From Cyanidiococcus yangmingshanensis (Eukaryota > Rhodophyta > Bangiophyceae > Cyanidiales > Cyanidiaceae): DNA of 64,000 bases. Both the position numbers and the translations under genes were made by a program. This document shows positions 34,922-46,095 of the stretch, one piece after another. The stretch is taken from NCBI GenBank assembly GCA_013995675.1, contig VWRR01000003.1, forward strand, positions 780,004 through 844,003. The letters are read 5' to 3'. The notes under the pieces are model-generated. The model worked only from the letters and a program-made list of their open reading frames with translations, did not search any database and had not been told where the DNA came from. The first letter of the stretch is position 1. Each line of letters opens with the position of its first letter.

Positions 34922-36208
34922 CAGTCCACAGAATTTATTTCAGGACAAGTTTTTGGTAAATGAAGCATTTCTATCTCGCGTAACCCAGTCTGGTTGCTGA
35001 TTCCGCCTTGCTCGACTTGTTTTGTTGGTGACGAGCGCATATCCCTCTCTGAAGCAGGCGTCTCTGCACGAGTGTGTATGGCATAGAAGCGCTTATTTGG
35101 AATATTATGGAAACGAGTTGCAGCGTTGTTACGACCTCTTGTAAGACTGGATACTCGCCTTGTAACGAATTGTACGGAGGTGTACGACGCTCTGAGGCCA
35201 GCCAGATTGCTCAGATAGTATTTATTCAAATTGCTTATACACTTCTTCTTGTTGTTTGGTCCAGACGAAACAAAGTAGTTGAACGCTAGCATTCGTTCGC
35301 CCTGTCCTCAACAGATGCTGGTACGGAGGCGATGCTGCGTATCGGACTCGGGACGCATCCGGTCGCTCGAGGCTCCTCTCTCAACGCGTAGAATTGTGAA
35401 GCACGAGCATGGATGGAAGAGATTCCTTCTTTTTGTTGGACAATACCAACGGGACCGCTCTTTGTCTTGCAGGATCTTGGTGTGGCAGCTTATGAACGGA
35501 GACGACAGCCGGCGTTGCTACGCGCCCGAGACTCCTGGGACGCGTCCCCGGGTCCCTTTAGGCACGAATATTTAGAGGCGTCGGCCCGGACTCGCTGCTA
35601 CCAAGTCACGATGAGATCGATTCATGCAAAGGAGAGACGTCTGAATGTGTTCCCTGTTGTGTTCCATGCATCCTGTTCAGTGTGTGTGATCATGTTGCCA
35701 TCCGGTTCGGAAGGAGCATAGGCTGATCGAAGCTGCATTCTATTTTTTTTTTAACACAATGACTTTGGGTCGCCAATGCTCGTCGAGATGGTTTGTGGCA
35801 AATTTTACCGATGCGTTCGAGCTCTTTGGTAGCGTCTACGGCACGACAAGTCGCCTCGTTCCGGTCGCGTGTCGATGTGTTCCAGTCGAGCATTGTGAAC
35901 TGTATCATGCGCGTCTCGGATAGGCGCTGGTGCGCCAATAGCGTCTTGTGATTGGTCTCGAGCATGCCTCAGTTGATGAAGTTTAGGATACGGATTCATG
36001 CTTTAGGAGCCGCTCTCGTCAAGCGCTAAAATTCTCGAGTTCCGCTTCTTTCGAAAGACGGCCTGCATCGAGATATAAAAGGACCAAGTCACAGGCCTCA
36101 GCTTCGACGGCCAGTCGCGAGGAACCCGCTGGGTTGGTCGCCTTGTGAACAGGCTCCCAGCGAGCGTTTCATGCAAGATCGCTCGCCGATTCGCTTCCCC
36201 ATGTGTGC

Positions 36209-37381
36209 TCAGAATAACTCCTCCTCTTCAGCGAAGACTTTCGATCGACGTCTTGAGGTACTCGGCGCAACCACGGCAATAACTCGGCCAACGCATTCAA
36301 CTCCGTCAATCTGAGGATCTGGACGACGCTCATACCAGCGAACGAGCCATTTGCGGGTTGGTTCTTGGGCTGCAGCGTCGCCCGCTGGCTCCTCTTCGAG
36401 CCACAGATAGAACTTGCCGGGAATAAATTCCGGTCCGCTGGTGTCGTCACTTGCGGTATCGTTCGAATCTAACGTTTTCTCGTCTTCCTCTACCTGTTCT
36501 TCGATAGTATCGGTAGAGGCAGCGTCACGAGATGGCCGACCGAGCTCATCGAACCATACATTCTCGATCTTGTCCAGTACCTCCTCGTTACGATCGCGCA
36601 CGTTGCGAATGATCTCTGGAGCTGCAAGCGTGTCCGACGGAATCTCAGCATCAAAATCAGCTTCGATAATCACCAAACAGTTGACGTCCGTCGACACATT
36701 GCTGAAGAAAGCGCCCAAGCCCAGTTCTGAGGCCGGCATCAGAATACCGACCGGCGCCGACGCCCAGCGCATCGGTGTAACGGTCCCCGGAAGCGCGACT
36801 CGCTGAACACCTTCCACATTCACGCTGCTCGTCTGAAAGACCAGAAAACGGCCCGCCATTGCGTCCTCATAACGCTCACAGCCGCGTCCCGCTACCAACG
36901 AGTCGCGCACCTGAAACGAAAGCGATATCGCGGCGTCGAGCTGCTCCATGGTCGGGTTCGGCCCAACGACCGGAATAATTCGGCTCAAGACCTCTTCCGG
37001 AGCAACTGCATAAACGGGAAGAAAACGCGACCGTTCCCCATGCTTCCCGGAAAGCGTTCGCCCATCTGCCGAGAGGTCGCTTACCTCCTCGTTCTGAAAC
37101 AAGTGTGCGTTCTGGCTCCTTGAGCGCAACTTGTCGTTTTCAGCTCGTAGTGCTTCCAGCTGTTGTCGCAGTTCCAACACTTGTTCCACTAAGAAATTTT
37201 CAGCAGTTTTGCCCCTCCCTTGCGGGCGTAAGGCGGGCTCCGAGTCGCGTTGTTCCAAGTTCAGGCGCAGTGAAAAGAGGGATGCCCTTCCCGGCCTCTT
37301 CGTGCGAGAAGATGAAGGCGCTTTCCCAAAACCTTGGCCAACAGACGCCCAACCCGGGTAAACGAAACTGCAGTTCAACAT
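36209..37381 (-). CDS. Unrecognised 390-residue protein with short coiled coil
   Basis: Intact frame of 390 residues from a true ATG at 37381; I do not recognise the family. The N-terminus (MLNCSFVYPGWASVGQGFGK, then arginine-rich) could be an organelle transit peptide. Residues ~62-95 form a predicted coiled coil (VEQVLELRQQLEALRAENDK). The middle is globular and hydrophobic in places (AVAPEEVLSRIIPVVGPNPT; RFLVFQTSSVNVEG; VGILMPASELGLGAFFSNV). A very acidic linker follows, and a compact end contains KFYLWLEEEP, KWLVRWYERRPDP and GRVIAVVAP. Composition and length argue that it is a real gene. It is divergent from SQD2, with 960 bases between. Confidence 0.75.
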   Translation of the reverse strand: MLNCSFVYPGWASVGQGFGKAPSSSRTKRPGRASLFSLRLNLEQRDSEPALRPQGRGKTAENFLVEQVLELRQQLEALRAENDKLRSRSQNAHLFQNEEVSDLSADGRTLSGKHGERSRFLPVYAVAPEEVLSRIIPVVGPNPTMEQLDAAISLSFQVRDSLVAGRGCERYEDAMAGRFLVFQTSSVNVEGVQRVALPGTVTPMRWASAPVGILMPASELGLGAFFSNVSTDVNCLVIIEADFDAEIPSDTLAAPEIIRNVRDRNEEVLDKIENVWFDELGRPSRDAASTDTIEEQVEEDEKTLDSNDTASDDTSGPEFIPGKFYLWLEEEPAGDAAAQEPTRKWLVRWYERRPDPQIDGVECVGRVIAVVAPSTSRRRSKVFAEEEELF

Positions 37382-38342
37382 GACTCAGTTGCAGCACGGT
37401 TCGAAAAAAGAACACGAGGAGTCGCTCGTTCTTGAAGGCAGACGCTACCGAACGCACAAACATGCCTGCGATCGCCCGCCGGCTGACTGGCGTTGCGCGA
37501 GGCGGAGGCGCTTCCAGTCGCGTCGTCGACGGCGGCGACAGCAGACGACTGGCCAGATCCGACGCATGCGTGCGTTGACGCATGGATTGATACGTATGTA
37601 TGTTCGTGTACTTGTATATATATATGTCTGTGTATGTGCAATGGCGCTGCGAGTATCGGTCTGCCGTCTCTGCCTCCTGCGCGCCCCGTCCGGATGGATG
37701 CCTGCTGATGCTCGTTATGGTCCCAGTGCGTCGCGGTCCCGTCTCACCATTGAGGAGACGCGGGCGACCCAGCAGCGACATCGGCGCCGCATGTGCGGCA
37801 TCGCACGAGGTCTCCTTGTCACTGGCGCAAGCAGATTCTGAACGATCCCTGCGCTTGGCGCTTGGTTCCATTAGCGCCCAGGGCCCCACCTGATGTGTCG
37901 CTGGCTGCCGACTCTCGGTTAACCTTCACACTAGGCTTATTGACACTGATACGTCCTTGATCAGTATACCAGAATAGTACGCATCCGTAGCTATGGCGGG
38001 TGCACAGCAACGCATTGCTCGAGCCGAACGACCATGAGTTGCGGCGATTTCGTGCCAGCGGTCCATTGCGGCGGCACTCGGACATTTCGGTGATCCGCGC
38101 GGCGCTCGCCGTCGAGGACCGCCTGTCGGCCGTGCGCGCCGCCACGCATCGTCGTTGCTCGGGCGGGATTCGATGCGCATCCGACGGCCGCGATGCGTGC
38201 GTGCGTGCGTGCGGATCGCTGGCGAATGCGTGGCGCCAATTGGTTGCTAACGTTTTTATCGAACTGATTGCGTTGTCTGCTGCGCTAGAGTCTACAGATT
38301 TTCGCTTTATCATACCAGGAAGAACAGAGTTCTTGTTCGTAC
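37382..38342. other. Divergent intergenic region, promoters of SQD2 and the 390-residue protein
   Basis: Holds TG/TA-rich simple sequence around 37590-37640 (TATATATATA core) and GCGTGCGTGCGTGCG at about 38194-38210. No gene is supported. Confidence 0.5.
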
Positions 38343-39917
38343 ATGTCTATTGGTCTTGTGAATGGGCGCAGTTTTGGTGAGCCACACTTGAGTAAAGGCA
38401 CTGTGGCATTTGCTGGAGCGCCGAACTACCCGGGGAAACGGCTGGGATCGACGTCGACTACAGGCGAGCGAGGTTGGCGAGCCCCGCTGGGATGTGGTTT
38501 TCGTAGATGGCACAAGTACGCTCGTCGATGCGCGCGCACATCATTTCTGAAGATTCTGTCCCAATCGGGGTCAGGTATGGCGAGCGGTCCCGTGTACCCG
38601 CAACCGACCTCGAGCGATGACGTCAACTTGGCGGACTTGCGTCGGGCGCCGCGACGGCGCGTATGTCTGGTCGTGGAGCCAACACCTTTTACGCATGTCT
38701 CTGGTTATTCGAACCGTTTCAACGAGCTGCTGCGGTACCTCAAGGAGGCGGGTGATGAAGTGCTGATCGTGACGCCGGACAATTCTCCAGATGCACCAAC
38801 GGAGGTGTTCGGGTACCCCGTTATCGCCATCCGGGGCTTCAAGTTCGCTTTGTATCCCCGAATTACGCTTTCCATTGGTTTCGGAAGTGGCATGGTCTTT
38901 GGGCGTCCGAGTTTACTCCAACGCGTGCGAGACTTTGACCCTGATCTGATTCATCTGGCGACGCCGGGCTTTCTGGTGTTTGCGATCCTCTTGATGGCGC
39001 GAGTTCTCCGCAAGCCGCTCGTAGCATCCTATCATACTCATCTGCCGATGTATGCAAAAACGTATGGACTTGGGCTTTTGGTGGGCCTTGCATGGATGCT
39101 GATGCGGTTCTGTCTGAATCGAGCGGACTTGACGCTCGCGACATCTCCACAGATTTGCGCTGAGCTGCGTCATCATGGTATTGAGCGGGTCGATCTCTGG
39201 CGCAAAGGTATCAATACGGAGCGTTTTCATCCGCGATTTCGGGACGATGATGATGGGGCAATGCGGTCGCGGCTGACGGGCGGGCACCCCGAGGCGCCGC
39301 TCTTAATCTACGTGGGCCGCCTCGGCGCAGAGAAGAACCTGTTGAGCTTACGCCATATCCTCCAGCGTTGTCCACCAGGGACGCGACTGGCATTCGTTGG
39401 TGATGGGCCGTACGCTGATACGGTGCGCCGACATTTCGCCGCGATGCCGGTGGTCATGACAGGACAGCTGCATGGCGACGAGCTTTCCCGGGCGTTTGCC
39501 TCTGCCGACGTATTTCTCATGCCGTCGGAGAGCGAGACTCTGGGTTTTGTTATTCTGGAAGCGATGGCGTCCGGCGTTCCTGTAGTGGCAACCGCCGCCG
39601 GTGGCATCCCCGACTTGATTCTTCATGGAGAAACAGGTTTCCTATACGGCATCGGCAACACGAATGAGGCTGCTGGCTATGTGAATCAACTGTTGAGGGA
39701 CTCGGAGCTAAGACGACGTATGGGTGCTGCTGCTCGTCGCGAGGCGGAGCGATGGAGTTGGCGGGCCGCAACCGCCTGGATCCGCAACGTGCAGTATCAT
39801 CGAGCGATGAACAACTTTCGATTCCGGGCACTTGGGGGTCTAGGTCTCCCGCGCTCGCTGTCATGGCTGCGCTGGCTTCGTCGCCAGCTGGCTCGCGCAT
39901 TCTTCAAACCAGCTTGA
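38343..39917 (+). CDS. SQD2: Sulfoquinovosyltransferase SQD2 (sulfolipid synthase)
   Basis: GT4-family glycosyltransferase that moves sulfoquinovose from UDP-sulfoquinovose to diacylglycerol, making the plastid lipid SQDG. It has 524 residues from ATG 38343; a later ATG at 38577 would remove most of the presumed transit peptide. The enzyme core starts at RRVCLVVEPTPFTHVSGYSN, matching plant SQD2 and cyanobacterial SqdX. Further matches are SYHTHLPMYAKTYGL, the NDP-binding region YVGRLGAEKNL and FVGDGPY, and the C-terminal GT4 signature SESETLGFVILEAMASG (E-x7-E). Then come GGIPDLILHGETGFLY and WSWRAAT. The frame is intact. SQD1, which makes the donor, lies about 5 kb further on. Confidence 0.95.
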   Translation: MSIGLVNGRSFGEPHLSKGTVAFAGAPNYPGKRLGSTSTTGERGWRAPLGCGFRRWHKYARRCARTSFLKILSQSGSGMASGPVYPQPTSSDDVNLADLRRAPRRRVCLVVEPTPFTHVSGYSNRFNELLRYLKEAGDEVLIVTPDNSPDAPTEVFGYPVIAIRGFKFALYPRITLSIGFGSGMVFGRPSLLQRVRDFDPDLIHLATPGFLVFAILLMARVLRKPLVASYHTHLPMYAKTYGLGLLVGLAWMLMRFCLNRADLTLATSPQICAELRHHGIERVDLWRKGINTERFHPRFRDDDDGAMRSRLTGGHPEAPLLIYVGRLGAEKNLLSLRHILQRCPPGTRLAFVGDGPYADTVRRHFAAMPVVMTGQLHGDELSRAFASADVFLMPSESETLGFVILEAMASGVPVVATAAGGIPDLILHGETGFLYGIGNTNEAAGYVNQLLRDSELRRRMGAAARREAERWSWRAATAWIRNVQYHRAMNNFRFRALGGLGLPRSLSWLRWLRRQLARAFFKPA

Positions 39918-41517
39918 TCGGAATTTCGATCGCAATTTCGCCAGTGTGAGCAGGCAGCTCGGAGCATGATGCCAACTCGGCACCCCAGAATCGCCGTCGG
40001 GTCCGCAGAACGGTCTCACACTCGAGCGGATGGCCCCGCGTGCTTCCGATCGACCTCACCGGCGCTGAGGCGCCACAAAAGCCACGCTGAAATGGAACGA
40101 TCGTGCCGGGTGCTGTTCGTTGGTTTCACGAAAATGCCGATGTTTCGTTTCATAGAACAGGTGTCTGATCAATGAGAAAAAACTCATGGAGTATGGCGAA
40201 CAACCCGCTCGCAAACGGGATCTATCTCCTCGATCCAGCGATATCATTGTTGCCTCGCCTAGCGTGAATGAAGAACCCATTGAAGTGACCATTTGAGTGG
40301 CCTCGGCGCCTCCTTTCAGGCGTGGCGAACAGCGCCAGCGAGTCTTGTTAGAATTTGACAGACATGAATGCCGGACTTGGCGCAGCACAGAATCGAACAT
40401 GGATGATAAGGCACGCGTTCCGAGTTCTTTTTACCGAATCATGAGCATACCGGAATTGCACCGCAGTGAATCGATGTAACCTCCAATCATACGGCTCGTG
40501 GCTGACTAGCCATCAATCAGTCCCGTTTAGTGGATGGAAGCGAATTCGTCCTCTGGACGTACTGTACGTGGCGTTGCGTTCATACCGTATAAAGGCGCTG
40601 TCAGCAGCTCGCTGCGGTATGTGTTCAAAGACCCGATCCGGCATGATACAGCATGATACAAGCGCAATCCATCGACGGCGGGAGACGCCCTCGAACCGTT
40701 ATGTTGGTTCGACACCAGCCCTCGTGAATGAACGCGACTCGTCCATGTATCCGCTGATGTTCGCCAGCGTGTTCATGTTCTGCGCTCGCGACATTGGAGG
40801 GATCAACCAGTTCGTCAACTGGCTGGCAGGCTACCTAACTAGCTTCGAGCGGGTTCCATCAAAGCAGTTACGGCGAGCTGTGTTTGCCAGAGCCACGAGC
40901 GCGCATTCGAGGCATCTCTTTGTCTTGCGTTACACTAGGAATCGAGCACATGGTCACAATTCACTGCTGATTCCCAGGTCATTGCCTTTCGGTCGAGAGT
41001 CATCTTGAGATGAGTGATCTCGCGAAATACCTGAATGATGGGGCCCCGGCTCGGACGACCGCAAACCGCTTTGCCTTCGGCACGTTTGGTTACGTGAAAG
41101 GATCGGCACCGCTGCATCGGTTCTGTCACCTCCGTTCCGATAAGCTTCTGATGCGCTACTCACCATGACATGGATCCGTGCTCGAGGAGGGCAATCATTA
41201 AGCGTCGACTCGAATAGGGTCAACTCTAATGCGACGTCGCGTTGCCGCTGTCACCGGCGCATCGTCCCGGAGCGTTGAGATGCCAGACACATCTACCTAG
41301 AACTAGCGGTATGGAGAGCTCTCGACCAGATACCTCACGGACGGTGATTTGTTCGGTTCTCGAGCTGCCCAGTTGCTTTTGGACTCTCTTTCGTCAATAT
41401 CGGGCTGAATTTTGAGTGCTCGCTTTTTATGAATGTGCACTATTCGGCGCACCGAACAACCACTTGTGACCGAATGATGCGCTGGCGCTTGTTCTGGTTG
41501 ACTCAAGCCGCTATCCG
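39918..41517. other. Convergent intergenic region
   Basis: 1.6 kb between the SQD2 and G6PD 3' ends. Open frames up to 180 codons occur (40466-41008, +) but show no domain and no good start. I see no RNA gene. Confidence 0.45.
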
Positions 41518-43058
41518 TTAGGGCCCTGAAGTGCTGCGCAGGCGCTTGCCACCAATGTCGAGGTCGCTGGCCCACATACAGCCATAGCGCGCGGCTAAAT
41601 AGTCCGCCTCAGCGGGTCCACGGCTTCCTGGTACATACGGCACTGGCCGGTACTGGTCGCTGAACTCGAGTTCGTGTAATGCCGGTGTAAACTTGTCCCA
41701 AGCGACTTCCAGTTCGTCACTTCGAATGAAAAGCGACTTGTCACCGTAGATAACGTCGAGAATGAGGCGTTCGTAGGCGTCAGGAATATCGTGGGCCTCC
41801 TCCCAGGCAGTTCGATAGAAAAGTGTCAGTCGCGCCTCCTCCAAACGAGACGTCAGTCCCGGTGACTTGCTGATGATACGCAGGTAGATGGCCTCGTCAG
41901 GCTGGACCCGCACAACCAACTCATTGGTCGGAAGCGTATTGGCGAGAGAGAAGATACATCCGGGAACGCTGCGAAATGTGACTCGAACCTCGGCGAGGCG
42001 CTCGTCCAGATTCTTGCCAGCCTTGATGAGAATTGGCACACCGTCCCAGCGTCGATTCCGTATATTCATCCGGCAGGTAGCAAATGTGGGTGTCTTGGAA
42101 TTCTGGCGAACACCCTCCTCCTCGCTGTAGCCAATATATTGGCCGATGACGAAATCAGACGCACGTAGCGGCTCTAGACTCCGCAGTACTTTGACCTTCT
42201 CATCTCGAATATCCTCTGCATGGAGAGAGACCGGTTGCTCCATTGTGAACAGCGCCACCATCTGCAACAAATGGTTTTGCATAATATCTCGTATGATACC
42301 GTAGTGGTCAAAGTAGCCGGCTCTCCCTTCAACGCCGAAATTCTCCTTGAAGGTCACCTGAATGGATTGGATGTGCTGATTGTTCCATAAAGGTTCCAAA
42401 AAAGTAGTTGGCGAATCGTAACGCCAGCACATTTTGAACGAGCTCTTTCCCCAGGTAGTGGTCGATACGATACGTCTGCTCTTCAGTGATGTACTCTTGG
42501 AGCTCCTGATGCAGCTTCATGAAGGTGCTCGAGTCCCTACCGAAAGGTTTCTCAAGCACGACTCGCATCCAACCTTTATTTGGTTGGGGCGGCCTCGTGT
42601 AAGAATGGGCGATGCTTCGACAGGCTTCCGCAAAGACGTTTGGTGGCACTGCCAAATAGTAGAGGCGATTCGTCGGAACACCGCGGCTCCAGCGTTCTTT
42701 CTCAAAGTCGTTTGCAACAAACTGATCAAGCTCGCGGAACGCAGCAGTATCGTGATAGGATCCAGCCACGTAAAAGCATCGAGATAGGAAAAGCTCCATT
42801 TTGCGAGCGCATTCGGGACCCTCAATGACGCGACACGTCAAACTCGCCTTGATCGCGTTCCTGAACGCCTCACTCGTTAGGCTCGTGCGGGCAGTAGCCC
42901 ACTACTTGAAAGTCGCTCGACAGCAGATCATGATAAAAGAGCGAAAACAACGCTGGAAGTGTCTTCTTTCGAGCCAGGTCTCCCGAAGCACCAAGGACAA
43001 CAATAGTGAGCGCCTCCCGTCTGGCAGCCTCCTTTCGCTTCGTCATCGAATCGAACAT
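41518..43058 (-). CDS. G6PD: Glucose-6-phosphate dehydrogenase (two frameshifts)
   Basis: First enzyme of the oxidative pentose phosphate pathway (glucose-6-phosphate + NADP+ to 6-phosphogluconolactone + NADPH). About 513 codons from ATG 43058. The coenzyme-binding motif is [19 protein letters not shown]. The substrate-binding/catalytic motif [10 protein letters not shown] is intact, as is [20 protein letters not shown]. Frame breaks lie near 42886-42896 (one extra base; the corrected reading gives [12 protein letters not shown]) and at the A6 run 42398-42403 (T6 on the coding strand; removing one T gives [13 protein letters not shown]). An upstream frame from an ATG near 43310 (MENIETNLWAKERTASPV) could be a longer N-terminus, so targeting to plastid or cytosol is undecided. 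Confidence 0.93.
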
Positions 43059-44564
43059 GGACGGCAGCTTGGGCACCACCGACACTGCACTGCCGGCAGG
43101 CACGGCCACTCGACCACTAGACTTCGGTTTGACCAAGCTTGGCGCTTGCACGGGCTCTTCACAGTCTCGTTGGTCGAGCGGTCGCCAGTACCCGCAGCCG
43201 CCTTGAACGAGGCGGACGTCGCCCCAACAGCTTTGCCGTCGACACTGGCGTCTGATCGATCACAGGCGAAGCAGTCCTCTCCTTTGCCCAAAGATTGGTT
43301 TCGATGTTTTCCATTGAAGACCGAACCGTCGATTCGTTGGAATCACTAGGAACATGTTGAGATCAAAGCCACGCTCGAGTGCGAACGCCGCAGACTGGGC
43401 CCAACGGAACTCGGTGTTTGACGAGGCGCGCTGTGCTGGCAGTGCGGCCGTTTACAAACTCTGGCCCGGGGAGCGGAAACTTTCTTTAGGCCTGCAGCCG
43501 CGAGCGTTTCAGAAGCTGCTTGGTGATCGAGTTCGCTCAATCAGATTCTTAGTATGTCATTATTTATAGTAGAATTAGATTTTTTGGTTGGTATAAACAC
43601 TTTGATGAAGTGATCTGCAGAAGTGCACGACGTTGATGGAAGCGTTCGGCGCTTGGGCGTTGCCGACGCGGAGGACTCGTTTCGGAGAAAACGAACGACA
43701 ACCGTTGCGCTGGTGTTTTGCATCCGCTACGAAAAGGATGTCGTATCTAGAACATCAACCAAAATAGGACGATGGAGTGCAGAAATGGCTCTGTTTTTCT
43801 GGAAAATTGCGCATTCTAGGGAGAAATTTTTTTTCGAACGAGCTTGGCAATACTCTGTGCTGTCCTCGTCATGGTTGCTGACTCCCGGTTTTGCAGCGCT
43901 TGGTCGGAGCCCAATGAGCGACGAGCTTTCAAGATCCAGGTACTCTAGAGAATGAGCTTTTGTTTCTGCTGAGCGAACTTGGTGGTTGCTGGTTTCGTTC
44001 TCGAGTTAAGGCGGTTTGCGTTCTCGTCGTCGACAACCTCATGGTAACAGCATATACAGGTCGCGCGCTGAATGGTTTGGACCCGAGACTTTTGTCGACC
44101 AGCGACTCTACCTGGGGTGCAGCTTCGACTGCGCCGTGCGCTCATCTACACTTGGCGAAGATACGCATGGCGACGGTCAGGGTCCAAGGGTTCACGATAA
44201 CGGGGCGATTCGTAGCATTTCGTCGAGTCTACCGGGTGATTATCTCCTGAACAACCGATTCCTCGCTTACGCGTTGGCTCTTTACCTCTAATCTTGGTTC
44301 GAAACACGTTTCGCGGCGCCACTTGAAATCATGGCTGCTGCCCTCCTCCATAGCGCCGTCTTGACTGGTAGCATACCAGGTCGGTTTTCGTTCTCATACC
44401 TCCGGTCTGTTCGATTGCATGGCGGTACGCTTGGTCACGATTTCGACCATGTGCGCTTAGTCATGGGTATTGGGCGCTCGAAATGCCCAGGAAACGCATC
44501 CATGCTCACTCGTGTCCGTCTGCGAAACGTGTCTTGGAGGGCGATCTACCCGCCACAAGCATCC
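43059..44564. other. Region between G6PD and SQD1
   Basis: Both genes are on the minus strand. The part nearest 43058 may encode an N-terminal extension of G6PD (to about 43310). The rest has no supported gene. Confidence 0.45.
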
Positions 44565-46095
44565 TCATGGTTCATCTCGCAACGCAGTACGAATCCGTTC
44601 AAGTTTCTTGTCGTCGCCGTTTGCGAGCTGCCGCAACATTTGCTCGCGCCATTCAAGATTTGATGTCACCGTGTTGTGCTCAGCGCTAGGCTCTTCAGTC
44701 GATTCATTCGCTCGACAGGCTTCCGCTCGCTCCCGATTCCAGAAGCTGCTCGGCATGATCTTGTCACGGCGGATGCGATGCCGGTATTTCTCCGCGACGC
44801 CAACCACCTCTTCCAGGAGACTCTCTTCGAGCGTAACCGGATCCCAACCCAGCGAGCGAAAGTTTTGGTTGCTCACATCGAGTTCATTTTCTGCGGCCTC
44901 ATTCCGGGGGTTCGGAACCCGATGGACCCGAGCCCCGGTTTTCCGCGCGACGAGCGCAGCCAAGTCCCGCACCCGATGGGTCTCAGCCACTTGGTTGTAG
45001 ATTTTGACGCGGTCACCGCGGTTGGGTGGGTTCGCCAACGCCAGGGCGATACATTTGCACGTGTCATTGATGTGAATAAAAGCCCTCGTTTGGCCACCAG
45101 TGCCGTACACGGTGAGCGGCAGGCCACATGCGGCCTGCATCAAGAAGCGATTCAGCACAGTGCCATAGTCTGAATCATAATCGTACCGATTCATCAGAAG
45201 CTCATGGCGCATGGTGTTCTTTGTGAATGTTCCCCAGACTACGCCCTGGTGCAGATCTGTGATGCGAAGCCCATCATTCCGGGCGAAAAAATTGGAAAAG
45301 AAGCGCATCAAGACATTTTGAAGCGTGATAAACGCTTCCTGGATAGGCTGGATGAAGGATGGAGCGCCGCTCGCCGGAAGGCAAGACGACATCGAGGTAG
45401 CCCTCGGGGATCTTTCCTCCGCTGGAGCCGTAACCATAGACACCCATCGTCCCCAGATGGACGACATGAATATCGAACTCGGACTCGACAACGGCCGTGA
45501 GTACACTCATGGTCCCGTTGACATTGTTGTCGATCGTGTACCGCTTCTGGCGACTTCCTTTCATGCTATATGGGGCGGCGCGTTGTTCGGCAAAGTGCAC
45601 GATAGCACACGGCTTCTCTCGTTTGATGAGTTCCAATAAATGCCAGTGCTCGTGAGCAACATCCATGAACTCGAAGCGGATTTCCCGACCAGACAGCGAG
45701 TTCCATACGCTGATCCGCTCGCTCGGCGCAGCTATCGGCGTTAGGGACTCGCACTCGAGCTCGACATCGATTTTCCGGCGGGAGAGGTTATCGACAATCA
45801 CGACACTGTAGCCCAGATCCGAAAGGTGCAGCGCAGTAGGCCACCCACAAAAACCGTCACCACCGAGAACCAAAACAGTCTTGCCGAAAGTACTGACATG
45901 ATCAGCATCGTTACCTGCGTAAACAGACGCCTCTGCCCCGTTGTGTTGCATGCGCCATACACGCGGTAGCGCTGCTGGAAGCGGACGCCGACCCGTTCGT
46001 GCATGCGAACGCCCAACGACTAGTCTATCCACTGCGGATCTGTTCCCCGAAGCCTTTTGCCCATATGTGCAAGTGATCAGGTTCAAGAACGCCAT
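44565..46095 (-). CDS. SQD1: UDP-sulfoquinovose synthase SQD1 (one frameshift)
   Basis: Extended short-chain dehydrogenase that makes UDP-sulfoquinovose from UDP-glucose and sulfite in the plastid stroma. About 510 codons from ATG 46095; the first ~75 residues (MAFLNLITCTYGQ..., basic) look like a transit peptide. The NAD-binding loop is VLVLGGDGFCGWPTALHLSD. Further on come VHLGTMGVYGYG with the active-site Thr, and the catalytic YHASK (YxxxK). The second part continues LRITDLHQGVVWGTF, YGTVLNRFLMQAACGLPLTV and GGQTRAFIHINDT. The frame changes at the A6 run 45286-45291 (T6 on the coding strand). Deleting one T gives FQFFARNDGLRITDL, which joins the halves without gap. A ~60-residue charged tail follows the conserved core. 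Confidence 0.95.

Larger units (their letters stand above)
34203..36208. other. Gene-poor region upstream of TOR
   Basis: About 2 kb with no reading frame I can support. It contains an imperfect direct repeat (34664-34921, listed separately) and a T-run at about 35743-35752. It probably includes the TOR promoter and the 3' side of the gene ending at 36209. Confidence 0.5.

Noticed and set aside
40466-41008. 180-codon plus-strand frame between SQD2 and G6PD
   Set aside because: Composition is arginine/serine-rich noise with no motif, and the location is a convergent 3' region.
1161-46095. Introns as an explanation for the frame changes
   Set aside because: Breaks restore conserved sequence by adding or removing a single base, with no residues to remove and no GT...AG interval. 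Splicing cannot do that.
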